NCBI RefSeq assembly: GCF_023845585.1
Contig: NZ_JAMQHS010000003.1
Span: forward strand, 62,001-126,000
Direction: 5' to 3'
Origin: Clostridium sp. CMCC3677
GTDB taxonomy: Bacteria > Bacillota > Clostridia > Clostridiales > Clostridiaceae
Length of the DNA: 64,000 nt
Made by a program: the position numbers and the translations under genes
Notes under the pieces: model-generated
Told to the model about the DNA's origin: nothing
Database searches by the model: none
The model's input: only the letters and a program-made list of their open reading frames with translations
Part shown: positions 61,846-64,000 of the stretch, one piece after another
Layout of the letters: each line of letters opens with the position of its first letter
Position numbering within the stretch: position 1 is the stretch's first letter

Positions 61846-62709
61846 ATGTTTATTATTACTTACAAAATACCATATCAAAATGTAGACACTTCTATTGAAA
61901 AACTTCAATTCAATGATATTTTTAATGTGTTTTACGAAAGTCCACTAGAAATAACTACAGATGAATTTGGATATGGATTTATAGAAAAAGATGATGTTAT
62001 TATCGACTTCAAAGTAGCTTTTGATGGTGATGAATGTGCTCTTAATGACTTTACAAACAAAGTTAATTCTATTCTTGAATTAACGCCAGACAATATGGTT
62101 GAAGAAAATTATAATTATGAAGAAACACATTTTCCTGCTATACATATAGATGACACTTGGGTAATAGCTTCTCCGGAAGAAGATTTTCCTGAAAAACAAA
62201 AAATAAATTTTATATCTCAAGGTGCTTTTGGAACTGGAATGCATGAAACCACTCAAGATATATTAAGATATATTTTATCACAAGATTTCACTGGATTAGA
62301 TGTATTAGATATAGGTACTGGTTCTGGAATACTTTCATTAGCTACAAGTGTTAAAAATGCTAAAAGAGTATGTGCTTTAGACATTAGAGATGTACATGAA
62401 GAAATAGAATTCAACTCATCTTTAAATAACATTACTAATATTGAGACTTTTGTTGGTGATGCTTTAAGTAATGAAGTAGTTATAGATGGCACTTTTCATT
62501 GGATATACATAAATATAGGTGGAGAAGAAACTGAAATGTTTATGGATTATATAAATGATCATATAAAAGAAAATGGTAAGCTTTTAGTTTCAGGCTTAGT
62601 TGAATGGAGTTTTGATTCTGTTAAAGATAAAGTTGAAGCTAAAGGATATATTATGGAACATAAAATTCAAACAAACGAATGGTGTACAGCAATATTTAAT
62701 AGAAAATAA
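61846..62709 (+). CDS. PrmA-like methyltransferase (ribosomal protein L11 methyltransferase family)
   Basis: A 287-residue SAM-dependent methyltransferase. SQGAFGTGMHETTQDILRYI (about 124-143) is close to the PrmA hallmark, followed by motif I LDIGTGSGILSLA. The N-terminal domain (about 1-100) is acidic and differs from standard PrmA. The catalytic segment reads IYINIGGEE where PrmA has an ANIL-type motif. This may be a PrmA paralogue modifying another protein; the housekeeping prmA usually lies beside dnaJ. SD AAGGAGA precedes the ATG. A palindromic element follows 10 bp behind the stop. Confidence 0.8.
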   Translation: MFIITYKIPYQNVDTSIEKLQFNDIFNVFYESPLEITTDEFGYGFIEKDDVIIDFKVAFDGDECALNDFTNKVNSILELTPDNMVEENYNYEETHFPAIHIDDTWVIASPEEDFPEKQKINFISQGAFGTGMHETTQDILRYILSQDFTGLDVLDIGTGSGILSLATSVKNAKRVCALDIRDVHEEIEFNSSLNNITNIETFVGDALSNEVVIDGTFHWIYINIGGEETEMFMDYINDHIKENGKLLVSGLVEWSFDSVKDKVEAKGYIMEHKIQTNEWCTAIFNRK

Positions 62710-62719
62710 CTCTCTAATA

Positions 62720-62864
62720 GGCTATGTTTTAATATCTTGTTGATTATTTATAAATAAAGTGGACTGAGCGGTGGGCTTAAGTATACTAACATAAGTATTG
62801 TTAAATTCCAATTACAATGCCACTTAAATTATTGTATATATCAACATCTATTTAAAACATAGCC
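62720..62864. repeat. Internally deleted copy of the GGCTATGTTTTA element
   Basis: 145 bp with TAATAGGCTATGTTTTAA and its exact complement as ends, then TTGTTGAT/ATCAACA arms. The middle holds AAGTGGACTGAGCGGTGGG and ATTCCAATTACAATGCCACTT, both found in the larger copies, but about 70 bp of their core is missing. No direct repeat flanks it. Confidence 0.75.
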
Positions 62865-62926
62865 TATTAATTTAATTACATATCTGCTTATTTCATTATT
62901 TATGTTTTTTATTTAAATATATATCC

Positions 62927-63634
62927 TCAATCCTCTGTAATTCTTAGCATCCTATATCCTATCCCTATATGAGTTTGTATATATTTGGGTTTTGAAGGTT
63001 TTTCTTCTATTTTCTTTCTTAAAGTTGCCATAAAAACACGTAATGATGGTGTATCATTAGGTAAAGTATTTCCCCATACCTCTTTTAATATAAAATTATG
63101 AGTAAGCACTCTTCCTACATTTTTAGCTAAAAGACATATCAATCTATATTCAATAGGTGTTAAATGAATTTCCTCATCTTTAATAAATACACATCTTGCT
63201 GCGTAATCAATCTTTAAATCTCCATTAATAAATAAATTACTGTTTTCGCCTTGTCCACTATTAACATAATTAATTCTTCTTAAGCTCACACGTAATCTTG
63301 CTAACAGTTCTTCAACACTAAATGGTTTAGTTAAATAATCATCAGCTCCACAATCAAGTGCTTCAATCTTATCTCTATCTTCACTACGTGCACTAACTAC
63401 TATAATTGGAACATTCGACCATGTACGTATTCTCTTTATAATTTCTATTCCATCCATATCTGGTAACCCTAAATCTAAGATAACAATGTCAGGTACATAT
63501 GAAACAGCTTCTCGAATTGCAGCTTCACCATTTTCAGCTACATGATACTTATAGTTTTCAGTCTCTAATGTTATAGTAATTAAATTTCTAACAGCTTTAT
63601 CATCTTCTACAACTAAAATTTGTGGTTTATTCAC
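62927..63634 (-). CDS. kdpE: Response regulator KdpE
   Basis: A 235-residue OmpR-family regulator. The receiver has the acidic pair in VVEDD, phospho-acceptor Asp54 in DIVILDLGLPDMDG and Lys in DYLTKPF; the winged helix contains LTPIEYRLICLLAKN and TLRKKIEEKPSKPKYIQTH. GIGYRM closes the protein. It controls the kdpFABC potassium-uptake genes with KdpD. The start is GTG 63634, about 10 nt behind GAGGAGG; an upstream frame extends into kdpD. It overlaps the kdpD end by 8 nt. Confidence 0.92.
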   Translation of the reverse strand: MNKPQILVVEDDKAVRNLITITLETENYKYHVAENGEAAIREAVSYVPDIVILDLGLPDMDGIEIIKRIRTWSNVPIIVVSARSEDRDKIEALDCGADDYLTKPFSVEELLARLRVSLRRINYVNSGQGENSNLFINGDLKIDYAARCVFIKDEEIHLTPIEYRLICLLAKNVGRVLTHNFILKEVWGNTLPNDTPSLRVFMATLRKKIEEKPSKPKYIQTHIGIGYRMLRITED

Positions 63635-64000
63635 TATAAATAACCTCCTCACATTGTAATGTAAAACCAAATATAGTTCCTTTAGGTTCGTTGTCTCTTA
63701 CATAAACTTCTCCACCATGAGCATTTATTATTGACTTACATAATGATAATCCCAAACCAAGCCCTCTTCTTCCATCTGCACTAGCGCTATTTAATGTAAA
63801 AAACATATCAAACAATTTTCCTTTCATTGAATCCTCAATTCCACATCCATCATCACTTATTTCAATCACTACACTTTTGCCTTGCTTTTTTCCAAATATT
63901 TTAATATTTGAACCTTTGGGAGTATATTTCACAGCATTATTTACAATATTAATTATTACTTGAATAATTAATCTAGAATCCATTTTAGCCATCAATAATT
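63627..64000 (-). CDS. kdpD: Sensor histidine kinase KdpD, C-terminal fragment cut by the window edge
   Basis: About 124 residues of the ATP-binding domain are visible. N-box: NIVNNAVKYTPKGS; G1: DDGCGIEDSM; F-box around MFFTL; G2: GRRGLGLGLSLCKSIINAHGG. This is the KdpD type of catalytic domain. The frame runs through the right edge, so the sensor and His box lie outside the window. Its overlap with kdpE supports the assignment. Confidence 0.88.
   Translation of the reverse strand, partial: LLMAKMDSRLIIQVIINIVNNAVKYTPKGSNIKIFGKKQGKSVVIEISDDGCGIEDSMKGKLFDMFFTLNSASADGRRGLGLGLSLCKSIINAHGGEVYVRDNEPKGTIFGFTLQCEEVIYSE

Noticed and set aside
62720-62864. Target-site duplication around the 145-bp repeat copy
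   Set aside because: The flanks extend the inverted repeat (TAATA/TATTA) and are not direct repeats.
1-64000. CRISPR arrays, tRNA and rRNA genes, phage or complete insertion sequences
   Set aside because: No regularly spaced repeats, cloverleaf-type sequences, rRNA segments or transposase/integrase frames were found on reading both strands.

Overview
The window is low-GC chromosomal DNA from a Clostridium sensu stricto species. A member of the C. butyricum/C. beijerinckii neighbourhood is my guess from style, not something the sequence proves. Supporting signs are very AT-rich intergenic DNA, strong AGGAGG Shine-Dalgarno (SD) sites, frequent TTG and GTG starts, and clostridial gene blocks: hisS-aspS beside hemZ, secDF-recJ-apt-rel, ruvAB-queA-tgt-yajC, and the sporulation gene yunB. 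No rRNA, tRNA, CRISPR array, phage or complete insertion sequence was seen.

Layout. 1-9.7 kb: an edge gene, homoserine dehydrogenase, an ArsR-NifX fusion regulator, a rhodanese, a DUF554 membrane protein, an exported PTP-like (phytase-type) phosphatase, an AlgJ/MBOAT O-acetylation pair and aspS. 9.9-26.8 kb: a long leftward housekeeping block (hisS, hemZ, MBL hydrolase, dtd, rel, apt, a catalytically dead-looking RecJ relative, secF/secD, yajC, tgt, queA, ruvB/ruvA, a BofC-like protein and a SPASM radical-SAM protein). 27-28 kb: glycerol dehydrogenase. 28.2-34.9 kb: a six-gene polyamine operon, speD-speA-speE-CASDH-nspC-speB, which carries genes for two different spermidine routes. 36-42.5 kb: yebC, yigZ, a MocR regulator, a nucleotidyltransferase and a long HflX with an N-terminal JAMM-like domain. 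43-50.7 kb: hpt, yunB, a class A PBP, an AgcS symporter, a PepSY-like membrane protein and a GNAT/DJ-1-like fusion. 51-55.3 kb: a PuuR-type regulator and potABCD. 55.4-64 kb: ndk, an acylphosphatase remnant, a glycine-riboswitch-controlled AgcS symporter, a GNAT, a PHP phosphatase, a HAD phosphatase, a 2-hydroxyacid dehydrogenase, a PrmA-like methyltransferase and kdpE with the end of kdpD.

How the parts fit. Polyamine synthesis and polyamine uptake lie within 27 kb. Aspartate semialdehyde, the presumed co-substrate of CASDH, is also the substrate of homoserine dehydrogenase at the left end.

The most notable non-gene feature is a dispersed family of short palindromic elements with GGCTATGTTTTA-type ends. 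One copy is flanked by an 8-bp direct repeat, as expected of a MITE. Copies sit just behind stop codons, one inside the polyamine operon, and one supplies the last codons of a dehydrogenase. Best leads for something new: the JAMM-HflX fusion, the hybrid polyamine operon, the hpt ribosome site separated from its start codon by a stem-loop, and the ArsR-NifX ORF with a strong internal translation start.
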